The position numbers were made by a program, and so were the translations under genes. A DNA stretch of 64,000 nt from Peribacillus deserti (GTDB taxonomy: Bacteria; Bacillota; Bacilli; Bacillales; DSM-1321), in assembly GCF_002863585.1 (NCBI RefSeq), contig NZ_PGUY01000031.1:1-64000 (forward strand), written 5' to 3'. Shown here one piece after another: positions 42,567-51,966 of this stretch; position 1 is the stretch's first letter, and each line of letters begins with the position of its first letter. The notes under the pieces were generated by a model. It had not been told where the DNA came from. It saw only the letters and a program-made list of their open reading frames with translations, and made no database searches.

Positions 42567-42596
42567 TAAAAAAACCAGCTCAGGCTGAGCTGGTTA
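42567..42596 (-). terminator. Terminator for the FtsH paralogue
   Basis: On the minus strand AACCAGCTCA-gcc-TGAGCTGGTT followed by seven T. Confidence 0.88.
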
Positions 42597-44327
42597 AACC
42601 ATGGCTAAATCAATTAAGTCCATCTCGTTTACAATCTGATCAACTTCCCAGCCTTCAAGTGTTTCTTTTTTGAGAAGGGCATTTACAAGAGCATCAAATT
42701 GTAAGCGGTGAGTATCGATCAACATTTCAGTTTGTTCCAGGGCTTCATGGAAAAGCTCTTTCATTTTTTGTTCCTTATCCTCTTTCGTGAATGAAAGGGT
42801 AAATCCATCCTGAAGGACTCCGAGATCAACCATTTGTTCAATGATTTGTTTCGCCTGCTGGACATCTCCTCCTACACCGATGCTGTGCTCCCCGAGGAAC
42901 ATCCGTTCAGAGACACCGCCTGCCAGAATCATTTTGACCCGATCCATTAAGTCAGAAGCGGTGGATAAGTGCATTTCCTTTGGAATCGGAGCTACATATC
43001 CTAAAGCCTGCCCGCGTGGAATAATGGTTGCTTTTCTAACAGATCCAGGCTTGGTGAGCGAAGAAATGAGTGCATGTCCGGCTTCATGGATAGCCACTCT
43101 CCGTTTTGTTTCTTCGTTGTTCATGGTTCTTGACGTGCTTCCTAAGATCGTGCGGTCGAGTGCGAAATCTAAATCGCTTTTTGTAATCTTCTCTAGTCCA
43201 TTTCTCACAGCTCTTCTGCTTGCCAACTCAAATAATGAGCTCAGCTCTGCCCCCGAAAAACCGGACGTACTTTCCGCCAGAGTATCTAAAGAGGCCGCTA
43301 CATCGTCTGCAAGTCGTTTTCCTTTTACATGGATATCAATGATATCACGTCGTCCCTGCGTGTCCGGAAGAGGTACTTCAAATGAAAAATCGACACGGCC
43401 CGGACGAAGAAAAGCATCGTCTAGCATATCTTTCCGGTTTGTAGCGGATATGAATAAGATCCCTTCATTATCAAGGCCGCCGTCCAGCTGAACTAATAGC
43501 TCAGTCAGGGTCTTTTCAGATTCTTCACCGCCATGCTGCTTCCTCTTGGCTGCAAGAGCATCTACTTCATCTATAAAGATGACTGCAGGTGTCTGCTTCC
43601 GCGCTGCCTGGAACAAGCTTCGGACGCGGGAGGCACCCACCCCAACGAACATTTCGTTGAATGAAGCACCGCTGGCAGTGAAAAAGCTGGCTCCAATTTC
43701 ATGAGCCATTGCCTGAGCAAGCAGGGTTTTTCCGGTTCCCGGAGGTCCATAGAGCAGAATGCCCTTTGGAGGCTTAATTCCAATACTAGCTGATCTTTCC
43801 GGTTCTTTTATGATGGAAAGAGTCTGCAGAATTTCTTCTTTCATTTCTTCAGGAAGGCCGCCAACTTCTTTAAGCGTAATATTCGGCAGAGGACGGGCCT
43901 TTGCAATGCCGGATTTTATTGTATTAGAAGCACCCACGCCGCCTTTAGATTTCTTTTGATATAAAAGTCCCCCGCCAATAATGAGGATGATTAAACCGCC
44001 CATGATCCAGCCGCCATACTGGCTGCTGCTAGAATAGGTGTAGTGTACATTATATTTCTCTACAAGTTTATCTACCATCTGGCTGTTAGGAGGGACATAA
44101 GAAACATACTTTCCTTGAGGAGTTGTAAGAATCAATTTACCATCCTGCTGTTCTTTAAGGGAAACAGGTTCACCCTTTACAGATTGGATCGTCTCGGCCA
44201 TAGAAGAAAATGGAATCGTCATTTCTTTCGTTGTCCCTTTAATAATCCAAAAAACCGCACCAACAATTATCAATAAACCTGCGAGGGGCAGAACGAACTT
44301 CGACATTAATTTCGGACGTGAATTCAA
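42594..44327 (-). CDS. FtsH-like AAA+ zinc metalloprotease (paralogue)
   Basis: A 577-residue membrane-anchored ATP-dependent protease. Two membrane helices (about 9-29 and 105-123) bracket a short external domain of about 75 residues. The AAA module has Walker A GPPGTGKT (about 194-201), Walker B VIFIDEVDA and the second region of homology ATNRKDMLDDAFLRPGR. The zinc motif HEAGH is near residue 412, and the third ligand region is SIGVGGDVQQA. It is shorter than housekeeping FtsH (about 640), lacking much of the C-terminal tail, so it is probably a second copy with its own substrates. TTG 44327 has AGAAGGAG upstream. Confidence 0.92.
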   Translation of the reverse strand: MNSRPKLMSKFVLPLAGLLIIVGAVFWIIKGTTKEMTIPFSSMAETIQSVKGEPVSLKEQQDGKLILTTPQGKYVSYVPPNSQMVDKLVEKYNVHYTYSSSSQYGGWIMGGLIILIIGGGLLYQKKSKGGVGASNTIKSGIAKARPLPNITLKEVGGLPEEMKEEILQTLSIIKEPERSASIGIKPPKGILLYGPPGTGKTLLAQAMAHEIGASFFTASGASFNEMFVGVGASRVRSLFQAARKQTPAVIFIDEVDALAAKRKQHGGEESEKTLTELLVQLDGGLDNEGILFISATNRKDMLDDAFLRPGRVDFSFEVPLPDTQGRRDIIDIHVKGKRLADDVAASLDTLAESTSGFSGAELSSLFELASRRAVRNGLEKITKSDLDFALDRTILGSTSRTMNNEETKRRVAIHEAGHALISSLTKPGSVRKATIIPRGQALGYVAPIPKEMHLSTASDLMDRVKMILAGGVSERMFLGEHSIGVGGDVQQAKQIIEQMVDLGVLQDGFTLSFTKEDKEQKMKELFHEALEQTEMLIDTHRLQFDALVNALLKKETLEGWEVDQIVNEMDLIDLAMV

Positions 44328-44474
44328 AGACTCATCTCCTTCTATATGATACTTAAATTATAGAAAATTAAGATATATTATACAAAGGGAAATTGATAGA
44401 ATCCATCCGGTAAATAGTGGAAGTTTCAAGCAAACAGGTTTAAAATGCTGAAAAGCGGTTTTTGTTGTAGAAAA

Positions 44475-44504
44475 ACAAAAAAATAGTGCCTGGCCGGCAC
44501 TATT
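44475..44504 (-). terminator. Terminator for dps
   Basis: On the minus strand AATAGTGCC-ggcc-GGCACTATT followed by a T run. Confidence 0.85.
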
Positions 44505-44513
44505 TATCTTATC

Positions 44514-44951
44514 TTATCCCTCCAAGAAGGTTGAAAACATCCATAAATGCTTTTCAAGCGAAACAGAGATGCCAAGCAGCAAGTCGCTGGTTCCTTCATC
44601 TCCAGCCTCCTGTGCAGCTTCCATCCCTGCTGCCAGTTCTTTAATCAGCTGCTGGAAATCAGCACGCAATGTTTCTACCATCTCCATTGTATTTTCATTG
44701 CCTGAAGCTTCACTGATGGAAGCAGTCGCAAGGACGTCCTTTAAAGTCGCTACAGGGCGTCCTTTTATGGCTAATAAGCGTTCTGCCAATTCGTCTACAT
44801 ATTGATTGGCTTCATTGTATAATTCTTCAAATTTGGCATGAAGCGTAAAAAAGTTTTGTCCCTTAACAAACCAGTGGTAATTATGGAGCTTCGTATATAG
44901 AACGGTCCAATTTGCCACCTGCTGGTTTAATACACTGGATACATCTGACAT
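44514..44951 (-). CDS. dps: Dps-family ferritin-like protein
   Basis: A 145-residue Dps/MrgA-type protein that stores iron and protects DNA from peroxide as a dodecamer. The inter-subunit ferroxidase residues are visible: LHNYHWFVKG (His), HAKFEELYNEANQYVDELAE (His, Asp, Glu). GGAGGTAAC precedes ATG 44951. No clear PerR box is seen upstream; GTTTAT with GGAAAA about 14 bases later would be a poor sigma-B promoter. Confidence 0.93.
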   Translation of the reverse strand: MSDVSSVLNQQVANWTVLYTKLHNYHWFVKGQNFFTLHAKFEELYNEANQYVDELAERLLAIKGRPVATLKDVLATASISEASGNENTMEMVETLRADFQQLIKELAAGMEAAQEAGDEGTSDLLLGISVSLEKHLWMFSTFLEG

Positions 44952-45396
44952 TGCTGTTACCTCCTGAAATTGGTCTCAATGGTTATCTTTTGAAAAAAAT
45001 CATGAAATATACTTTTGTTTTTTTCAATACTTTCTTTTTCCTCTAATCCTGTGAATATAAACATTAGGACCAAGCTTCTATGAAATGATACAGAGGATAT
45101 CATTCACCTGGCTGCACAAAAAAGCGGGCACTTATCGGACAAGAAGGGGGGGGAAGTAAGCGAAGGAGAATCATATGTAAGGTCGGGGCATTGGCCCAGA
45201 ATACAGTTCATTAAGAAACACTTTTTATATGGTTGTACCACTGCCCTTCAAAGTATCTCTCTCATAAACAATAGACAAAGAACTGTGAGAAATTAGATTA
45301 CTTCTTGCCCGAATAACCCCTCCATGCATGACCGCTCCTAATCTTCCATATATATGGCTATAGACGTCGTGGAATAATACAGCGGGCGGTGATAGA
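44952..45396. other. Intergenic stretch, nothing recognised
   Basis: The divergent region between dps and the alpha-galactosidase gene, about 445 bases. It has no ORF with a ribosome binding site and no convincing operator or cre site. Confidence 0.5.
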
Positions 45397-47544
45397 ATGG
45401 GCATTCGTGTTCGTCGGGACCAAAGAGTTTTTTCACTGGACGGTAAGAATAGCAGCTACATCTTCTGCATCGATAAGGATGGCTCTTTGCTGCATCTTTA
45501 CTGGGGCGGGAAAATCAGCAGTCTGGATGATTTTGACCTTCCTGTGAGTAAGGGTATTTCAACCTTTGAGGCCAAGGAAGATATTATGCCGGAAGAATTC
45601 ACAGCGTGGGGGCAGCTGCGATACAAAGAGCCTTCTATAAAGGCATCCTTGGGAGACGGCACCCGAGATCTACACCTGGTATATGAAGGCTTTGAGGCAG
45701 AAGATGACACATTATCCGTCATGTTAGCGGATGCTTTTTACCGGCTTAAGATCCAGCTTGTTTATAAAATATATCCAGATTTCGATATGATTGAAAGATA
45801 TATACTGCTGAAGAATGAGGATAAATATGAGTTAACCATACAAAAGATTTATAGCGGGGAATGGAACTTTATGGGGACGAATTATTATATTACTAATGTC
45901 CAGGGCACTTGGGCAAACGAAGGTAACGTCTTCCGGAATAAAATAAACCCGGGTAAACATGTGCTGGAAAGTCGAAAAGGAATTACTTCCCATAATCATA
46001 GTCCATACTTTATGGTGGATGCCCATGCGGAAGAGCATAGGGGGGAGGTGTATTTTGGAATCCTTTCGCACAGCGGTAATTTTAAACTTACCCTGGAACA
46101 GCAGCCTTTCGGCCATACAAGAATCCTGCTGGGGATCAATGATTTCGATTCCGTTATTACTGTCTCCTCTGAAGAAAGCTTTAAAACGCCGTCTGTAATT
46201 TTCGGGTACACCAAGGCTGGTTTTAATGGTGCTTCTAACACTTTGAATCAATTCAGCCTTAAGTGCCTTATTCCAGAGGAACATAGAGAAACAGAAAGAC
46301 CTGTACTGTATAACAGCTGGGAAGCAGTACGTTTTAATGTGAATCATGAAAATCAGGCTGAGCTGGCTGAAAAGGCGGCAGCTCTTGGAGTAGAGCTCTT
46401 CGTTGTCGACGACGGCTGGTTTAAAAACCGAAAGCATTCTTCGTCTGGCCTCGGGGATTGGTATCCGGATGAAGATAAGTTTCCAGAAGGCCTGGATCCA
46501 TTAATAAAAAAAGTGAAGAACTTAAATATGCAATTCGGACTTTGGATTGAGCCGGAAATGGTAAATCCAGATAGTTATTTATTCAGAATGCATCCAGATT
46601 GGGTGTACGGCTTCGAAAACAGGGAACACAGCCTGTCCCGTAAACAGCTGATTTTGAATCTAACCAAACAGGAAGTCAGGAACTATGTATTTTATGTTCT
46701 AGATCAATTATTAACTAAACACGACATTTCCTATATTAAATGGGATATGAACAGGCCCTTTTCTGAGCCGGGAGCATTGAATCTTCCAAAAGAGAAACAG
46801 CAGGAAATCTGGATTCTTCACAATCGGCATGTTTTTGAGATTATAAAAAAATTAAGGAACAGACATCCCCATGTCCTATGGGAAGCATGTGCTTCCGGAG
46901 GCGGCAGAGTAAATTTCGAAGCGCTGCAGTACTTTGACCAATTCTGGCCGAGCGATAATACGGATGCTTTGGATCGGCTGTCCATACAGCGTGGGTTCAG
47001 CATGGCATATCCAATAAAAACGATGGCATCATGGGTGACAGACTCGCCTAATATATACTCAAAAAGGGAACTGCCCATGAAGTTCAGATGCCATACTGCC
47101 ATGATGGGCACCATGGGCGTCGGCTGCAATCTGCAGTCACTTACTGCTGAAGAATTGAACATACTATCGGAAAACATTGCTTATTATAAAAAAATCAGAC
47201 CTATTATCCAAGAAGGTCATTTTTACAGATTAAGCTTCATATCAGATAGCGGTTATCATGCTGTCCAATATACCAAAAACCAAAGGTCCGTCATATTTGC
47301 ATTACAAAAAGGAAGGACCCGAAAAGGGAAACACCTCACACTTAAACTGAAAAATTTGAAGCCAGAGTCCCGCTATTGCATCTCTTATAACGGGAAAGTC
47401 GCTGCCATTAAATCAGGCGATTACTTGATGAATGCCGGCATCCGCCTTCACATGGAAGGCGAATATGATAGCTGTGTGTTTGAAGTTTTCCCAAAAATGG
47501 GTGAGCTCTATAAAAGTAATAAGGGAAAAATTAGTTTGTTTTAA
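45397..47544 (+). CDS. Alpha-galactosidase, GH36
   Basis: A 715-residue cytosolic enzyme that removes terminal alpha-galactose from melibiose and raffinose-type sugars. It has an N-terminal beta-supersandwich domain (to about 310), a (beta/alpha)8 barrel with LFVVDDGWF and GLWIEPEMVN, and a C-terminal beta domain. The nucleophile is the Asp of YIKWDMNR (about 450) and the acid/base the Asp of FWPSDNTDALDR (about 520); CASGGGR is also diagnostic. Full length. No transporter or regulator adjoins it; the LacI-type gene at 23 kb is far away. Confidence 0.94.
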   Translation: MGIRVRRDQRVFSLDGKNSSYIFCIDKDGSLLHLYWGGKISSLDDFDLPVSKGISTFEAKEDIMPEEFTAWGQLRYKEPSIKASLGDGTRDLHLVYEGFEAEDDTLSVMLADAFYRLKIQLVYKIYPDFDMIERYILLKNEDKYELTIQKIYSGEWNFMGTNYYITNVQGTWANEGNVFRNKINPGKHVLESRKGITSHNHSPYFMVDAHAEEHRGEVYFGILSHSGNFKLTLEQQPFGHTRILLGINDFDSVITVSSEESFKTPSVIFGYTKAGFNGASNTLNQFSLKCLIPEEHRETERPVLYNSWEAVRFNVNHENQAELAEKAAALGVELFVVDDGWFKNRKHSSSGLGDWYPDEDKFPEGLDPLIKKVKNLNMQFGLWIEPEMVNPDSYLFRMHPDWVYGFENREHSLSRKQLILNLTKQEVRNYVFYVLDQLLTKHDISYIKWDMNRPFSEPGALNLPKEKQQEIWILHNRHVFEIIKKLRNRHPHVLWEACASGGGRVNFEALQYFDQFWPSDNTDALDRLSIQRGFSMAYPIKTMASWVTDSPNIYSKRELPMKFRCHTAMMGTMGVGCNLQSLTAEELNILSENIAYYKKIRPIIQEGHFYRLSFISDSGYHAVQYTKNQRSVIFALQKGRTRKGKHLTLKLKNLKPESRYCISYNGKVAAIKSGDYLMNAGIRLHMEGEYDSCVFEVFPKMGELYKSNKGKISLF

Positions 47545-47738
47545 TGACTGAACGTAAGGGAACTCCATACATGCGGGTTTCTTTTTTTTTGTCTGGGGAA
47601 GGCTTTCTGGAACGAAGATGCAGTTAAATCCGTGCAAATGCAAAAAAATTAGCGGCTGCAAAGTTATATTTGTCTCAGACAGATACAAACTAAGAGTAAT
47701 AGCTCTTATTGTCAGAGGCAAACATGGGAGGTGAGCAA

Positions 47739-48014
47739 ATGCCGTTTTATCAATTTTATGCGCTAGTTGAGCCAAGGGAAGACGCTTTTTTTGTAAAGTT
47801 TCCAGACATCAAGAGCTGCTTCGCAGAGGGTAAGACACGAACGGAAGCAGTTACTCTTGCAGAAGATACGCTTGGTGCTTATCTTTCATTTTGCGAGGAT
47901 GAACGGACAGAGATACCGGAACCCTCGTCAGAAAGCGATATTGAAGTTATACAGGGAACCAGTTTAGTACAGGTACAGGTAAATACCGATCAATACAAGG
48001 GGCGGACACCGTGA
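47739..48014 (+). CDS. HicB-like antitoxin domain protein, orphan
   Basis: A 91-residue protein with the partially degraded RNase H-like fold of HicB antitoxins: YALVEPREDAFFVKFPDIKS, then CFAEGKTRTEAVTLAEDTLG. The C-terminus lacks the HTH or ribbon-helix-helix DNA-binding part that longer HicB proteins have. GGGAGGTGAG precedes ATG 47739. No HicA toxin gene lies beside it and a terminator overlaps its 3' end, so it is a stand-alone HicB-type protein, common in bacilli, of unknown role. Confidence 0.8.
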   Translation: MPFYQFYALVEPREDAFFVKFPDIKSCFAEGKTRTEAVTLAEDTLGAYLSFCEDERTEIPEPSSESDIEVIQGTSLVQVQVNTDQYKGRTP

Positions 48015-48029
48015 AGCCCCTGTTTTTTT
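47998..48029 (+). terminator. Terminator overlapping the end of the hicB-like gene
   Basis: AGGGGC-12 bases-GCCCCT stem followed by seven T. The left arm lies within the last codons. Confidence 0.8.
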
Positions 48030-48082
48030 ATTTAACAAGTTTAAGACCAGAAAATAAAATTTCTGTGCGGAGAATGGGTATT

Positions 48083-48830
48083 ATTAGAGCAAAAATCGGA
48101 ACTTAAGGAACAAGAATTAGAATTTAAGAGCAATTCCTGTATTAAAAGAATTTGAGGTTTGAACAAAAAAAGCGCCTCCTGTATGCTGGGTTTTGAATGA
48201 CCGACATTCATTCCCTAAAGAGGAGGACGCTTCACATGAAGTATAAGCAAAAAGACAAAAAGAATCAACGTATTCAACAAATTACTGGACAGACTCTGAT
48301 CATAGGGGCGGATATTGCCAAGAAAACTCATTATGTTCGTGCAATCGATTATCGCGGTATAGAGCTTGGTAATAGATGTATCTTTAATAATGATCGCCAG
48401 GGGCTGTTATAAGAGGGAAAATCAGAATTTGTGAGGGAGAAACGGAATTTAAGATGTAAAAGTAAAATAAGAGATTATTAAGTAGTATCTGAATTTAAGT
48501 AGCGGAAATCAAAATTTAAGAGCCAAAAATGGAATTTAAGAGCGAAAATCAGAATTTAAGAGCGAAAATCAGAATTTAAGAGTGAAAATCAGAATTAAAG
48601 AGCGGAAATCAGAATTTAAGAGTGAAAACCATAATTTAAGAGTGAAACCAGAATTTAAGAGCGAAAATCAGAATTTAAGACCGAAATTCAGAATTTAAGA
48701 GTGAAAATCAGAATTTAAGAGCAGAAATCAGAATTTAAGAGTGAAAACCATAATTTAAGAGTGAAAACCAGAATTTAAGAGCGAAACCAAAATTTAAGAG
48801 TGAAAAATGGAATTAAGCGCAAGATTAGAA
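48083..48830. repeat. Tandem array of 20-bp units, interrupted by an IS110 fragment
   Basis: Units close to AGAATTTAAGAGTGAAAATC recur head to tail about 18 times from 48,430 to 48,830, with more diverged units at 48,083-48,135 on the other side of the IS110 fragment. The unit is not a multiple of three and contains TAA on both strands, so the array cannot be coding. There are no unique spacers, so it is not a CRISPR array. Confidence 0.9.
48150..48411 (+). mobile_element. IS110-type element (second lineage), 5' fragment B
   Basis: GAGGTTTGAACAAAAAAAGC leader and GAGGAGGACGCTTCAC, then ATG 48237 and KQKDKKNQRIQQITGQTLII with GADIAKKTHYVRAIDYRG, the first DEDD strand of an IS110-type transposase. 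The frame ends at 48411 after NDRQGLL, so about 58 of some 400 residues remain. It sits inside the tandem array. Confidence 0.8.
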
Positions 48831-49007
48831 CTTTAGAATGAGCGACGGAATTTTCAGCTGGATGCTCCCCAGCCCTGATATTTGCCTCATAGTATCTCCC
48901 AGCAATAAAGCTTATAAAAGGCTAACCACATCGTCATGATGTCCGCCGGATACCACTCACTGAGTTCACCACAACGATTACTAAAGTCACTTATCACTTC
49001 CCTTAAC

Positions 49008-49038
49008 AAAAAAGAGTTAATCCAATCAGGATTAACTC
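49008..49038 (-). terminator. Terminator for the ydjO-like gene
   Basis: On the minus strand GAGTTAATCC-tgatt-GGATTAACTC followed by six T. Confidence 0.85.
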
Positions 49039-49079
49039 AAGTGAAAAAACATATAATTGCTGCTTAGGAAAAAATTGAG

Positions 49080-49283
49080 TTATGATTTTTTATGAAGGTT
49101 GGGAGTGATTTTAACTAAAAGGCGTTCTCCAGCTTCCATTTTTTCACCGCATAAAGGGCAGTCTGGCAGATCTTCGAATGAGTAGTCTTTTCTCATCCAC
49201 CCTTTGCAGTCCTCTGATTGACATTCCCAAACTTCAATTTGTTCTTTCGGTTGTGGTTCTTCCCATTTTTTACTATTATACAT
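49080..49283 (-). CDS. YdjO-like cold-inducible protein
   Basis: A 67-residue protein with two CxxxxC/CxxC pairs (WECQSEDCKGW and CPLCGEKM), so a likely zinc ribbon. It matches the pattern of B. subtilis YdjO (PLPKED...WECTKEDCNGWTRK...CPLCGSKM), reported as cold inducible. AAGGAGTTGTG precedes ATG 49283. It is transcribed alone, with its own terminator. Confidence 0.88.
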   Translation of the reverse strand: MYNSKKWEEPQPKEQIEVWECQSEDCKGWMRKDYSFEDLPDCPLCGEKMEAGERLLVKITPNLHKKS

Positions 49284-49353
49284 GTATAATCACAACTCCT
49301 TTTACTTATTGTATCATGAATCTGGCGTTTTTTATTAAACAGGGGGCTAAGAA

Positions 49354-50265
49354 ATGTTAAAAATAGGCGTAATCGGTTTAGGTGACATTGCACAAAAAGC
49401 ATACCTCCCTATTTTAAGCGGAATTTCTGGGGTGGAATTTCACTTGTTTACGAGAAATCTGGACAAATTAAGAGAAATAGGGGAGAAATATCGCTGGGAG
49501 GAGCTGCATGAAAGTCTAGATTCCCTTATTCAGTCAGGCGTCAAAGGTGCTTTTGTACATACTGCCACAGAATCACATGAAGAAATCATCAGGAATTTAT
49601 TAGAGCATGGCATTCATGTTTTTGTAGATAAACCCATAACATATAACTACGAATCTTCAAAAGCGCTTGTGGAGCTGGCACAGAAAAAGAATGTGACGTT
49701 AACAGTTGGTTTTAATCGAAGATTTGCTCCTCCTTATCAGTTTTTAAATGAAATTAAAGATCGGAATATGGTCATCATGCAGAAAAACCGTAAGGACCAT
49801 CCTGATGAGGTGAGACGGTTTATTTTCGATGACTTTATTCATGTCGTGGATACAATACGACATTTACATCCTTATGAAATAGAACAGACAATTATTACAG
49901 GTAAAAAAACCGTTTCAGGAAAGCTGTCTCATGTGACCCTGCAGCTTCTTTCAAAAAATGGTACCGCAATCGGCGTTATGAATCGGGACAGCGGTACATC
50001 GGAGGAAAAGGTAGAAGTTTTCGGTCCGGAAGAAAAAAGATCGGCCATCAATGTAACCGATACGGTTATTCTGAGGGATAAGACTGAATCTAAGCCTGGC
50101 GGCAATGACTGGGAGCCGACACTGAGGAAGCGCGGCTTTGAACAGATGATTCATAATTATATAGATTTCTTAAAAGGCAGCTCGCAGCCCTGCATAACAC
50201 CTGAAGATGCGCTGGTTACCCATGAGCTGTGTGAAAAAATTGTGGTGCAATTAGAGAGAGAGTAA
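49354..50265 (+). CDS. Gfo/Idh/MocA family oxidoreductase
   Basis: A 303-residue NAD(P)-dependent oxidoreductase. GVIGLGDIAQKAYLPIL is the Rossmann nucleotide-binding loop; FVDKPITYN holds the family's conserved Lys and Pro; DDFIHVVDTIRHL is in the substrate-side domain with an Asp-His pair. Substrates are usually sugars or cyclitols, here not predictable. The MFS transporter gene follows after 19 bases, so the two probably form an operon for an imported substrate. Confidence 0.88.
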   Translation: MLKIGVIGLGDIAQKAYLPILSGISGVEFHLFTRNLDKLREIGEKYRWEELHESLDSLIQSGVKGAFVHTATESHEEIIRNLLEHGIHVFVDKPITYNYESSKALVELAQKKNVTLTVGFNRRFAPPYQFLNEIKDRNMVIMQKNRKDHPDEVRRFIFDDFIHVVDTIRHLHPYEIEQTIITGKKTVSGKLSHVTLQLLSKNGTAIGVMNRDSGTSEEKVEVFGPEEKRSAINVTDTVILRDKTESKPGGNDWEPTLRKRGFEQMIHNYIDFLKGSSQPCITPEDALVTHELCEKIVVQLERE

Positions 50266-50284
50266 TCTGCGGAGGATGGAAGGT

Positions 50285-51556
50285 ATGAAAAATATCGAAG
50301 CAGGACCAAAAAAAGTAAAGAACATTTATTGGATCATCGGTGGAATTACCTTTCTTACCCTCCTGGCTGCAGCTGGGGTAAGGTCGGCTCCGGGTGTATT
50401 GATTGTTCCGTTCGAAGAGGAGTTTGGCTGGAATAGGGCTGAAGCGACTTTTCCTTTATCTGTTAATCTTGCATTGTATGGGCTTTGCGGTCCTTTTGCC
50501 GCGGCCTTGATGAATCGGTTTGGCATTAGAAAAGTAATGCTGACTGCATTGTCTATGCTTGTGGCTGGTACAGGCCTGTCACCCTTGATGACAGAAACTT
50601 GGCAATACACCGTTCTTTGGGGAATAACCGTGGGAATTGGCTCAGGGTTAACTTCCTCGGTACTGGGAGCGGTGGTGGCTAATAAATGGTTTAAAGAAAA
50701 AAAGGGACTGGTCATAGGTCTGTTTACGGCAAGCGGGGCGGCTGGCCAGTTGGTTTTTCTGCCTCTGTTTGCTAACCTGGTCACTTCTTTCAGCTGGATT
50801 TTGGTAACCATGGTTAATGCAGGCTCTGCTCTTATCATACTGCTCCTTGCTGCGCTCTTTATGAAAAATGATCCCAAGGATGCCGGTGTGCTTCCGTTTG
50901 GAGCGGTTGAAGAGGAAGTAGAGAGCAAAACTGAAAATCCATTTAAAGCCGTTCTGGAAGGGCTGCGGACCGGATTCCACTCTAAGGATTTTTGGCTTCT
51001 TGCCGGAAGCTTTTTTGTATGCGGCCTGTCTACAAACGGGCTGATTGGAACGCATTTAATACCAGCCTGCATGGAAATGGGTATCCCAGAAGTTACAGCC
51101 GCAGGCATGCTTGCGTTCATGGGAATATTTGATATTCTCGGAACGACGATTTCCGGCTGGCTTTCCGATCGCTGGGACAGCCGGAAGCTGCTCCTATGGT
51201 ATTATGGACTACGCGGCCTCTCCCTGCTATTTTTGCCATATGCTTTGGAATCTTCAGGCGTAGCTTTAGGCATCTTCGTGGTGTTTTATGGTTTGGACTG
51301 GGTGGCAACTGTACCCCCAACAGTAAAGCTCTGCAATGATGCCTTTGGGAAAAACAGCAATGTCGTATACGGATGGGTGTTTGCTGCACATCAACTGGGA
51401 GCAGCAGCCGCGGCATTTGGTGGTGGACTTTTATTTACGATGTTCGGTACCTACACCGTCATATTTATGTCTGCCGGCGTTTTATGCGGTGCTGCCGCTG
51501 GATTTGTAACTCTCATTCAAAAGACGAATAAAACTGCTCTGAAAAACATAGCTTAA
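50285..51556 (+). CDS. MFS transporter
   Basis: A 423-residue major facilitator with about twelve membrane helices, e.g. IYWIIGGITFLTLLAAAGV and WLLAGSFFVCGLSTNGLIG. The MFS motif A equivalent appears as MNRFGIRKVML and SDRWDSRKLLLWYY. Layout resembles the monocarboxylate/oxalate-formate (OFA/MCT-like) branch. ATG 50285 is preferred because CGGAGG lies about 9 bases upstream; ATG 50276 abuts that site. It likely moves the substrate of the preceding oxidoreductase, an inference from adjacency only. Confidence 0.88.
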   Translation: MKNIEAGPKKVKNIYWIIGGITFLTLLAAAGVRSAPGVLIVPFEEEFGWNRAEATFPLSVNLALYGLCGPFAAALMNRFGIRKVMLTALSMLVAGTGLSPLMTETWQYTVLWGITVGIGSGLTSSVLGAVVANKWFKEKKGLVIGLFTASGAAGQLVFLPLFANLVTSFSWILVTMVNAGSALIILLLAALFMKNDPKDAGVLPFGAVEEEVESKTENPFKAVLEGLRTGFHSKDFWLLAGSFFVCGLSTNGLIGTHLIPACMEMGIPEVTAAGMLAFMGIFDILGTTISGWLSDRWDSRKLLLWYYGLRGLSLLFLPYALESSGVALGIFVVFYGLDWVATVPPTVKLCNDAFGKNSNVVYGWVFAAHQLGAAAAAFGGGLLFTMFGTYTVIFMSAGVLCGAAAGFVTLIQKTNKTALKNIA

Positions 51557-51610
51557 TAACAAGAGTGAACTTCCTTTTACTGAAATTTTGAAGTTGTTGA
51601 AATAAAATGG

Positions 51611-51639
51611 TTGACATGTTTGATGGAAAGGTTTATAGT
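51611..51639 (+). promoter_or_regulatory. Sigma-A promoter of the trp operon
   Basis: TTGACA, 17 bases, TATAGT, which is a near-consensus housekeeping promoter at ideal spacing. It lies about 20 bases before the first T-box stem I. Confidence 0.85.
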
Positions 51640-51654
51640 CATAATCATATTAAT

Positions 51655-51936
51655 TGAATCGAATGGCGTTGACGAAGAGTAGTACCTTAGGCAGAATGAA
51701 TTCAGAGAGCCGGTGGCTGGTGAAAACCGGATAATTTCCCTAAGCGAATGGACTTCTGAGCTTTAAACCGAACCCTTATTATTAGGCAGTAGGCTTTAAC
51801 GTCTGCCCTGCGTTACAAGCGGCAGGTATTCAAGCAAAAAGCTTTGATACCGTTAAGAGGATTGCATCATGCAATCAATCAAAGGTGGTACCGCGGGTTT
51901 CCCGTCCTTATTTACAGGACAGGAAGCCCTTTTTTG
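51655..51936 (+). promoter_or_regulatory. T-box leader 1 (Trp) of the trp operon
   Basis: Starts GCGTTGACGAAGAGTAGTAC. Candidate specifier codon TGG at 51,749-51,751 (GCGAATGGACTT), T-box sequence AAAGGTGGTACCGCGGG (51,881-51,897) and terminator TCCCGTCCT-tatttac-AGGACAGGA with six T. Complete T-box layout specific for tRNA-Trp. Confidence 0.9.
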
Positions 51937-51966
51937 CATTTACAAAACTTCATAGCATACTTCAAT

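Noticed and set aside
42841-43491. 216-codon plus-strand ORF opposite the FtsH-like gene
   Set aside because: Shadow of the AAA+ domain, whose motifs are unambiguous on the minus strand.
45832-46437. 201-codon minus-strand ORF inside the alpha-galactosidase gene
   Set aside because: Overlaps a complete GH36 gene; low-complexity composition and no start signals.
48430-48830. Possible CRISPR array
   Set aside because: The 20-bp units abut with no unique spacers and vary in sequence; no cas genes are present. It is a simple tandem repeat.
50326-51120. 264-codon ORF on the minus strand opposite the MFS gene
   Set aside because: Antisense shadow of a clear membrane transporter gene; its protein is Pro/Ser/Thr-rich with no motif and no ribosome binding site.
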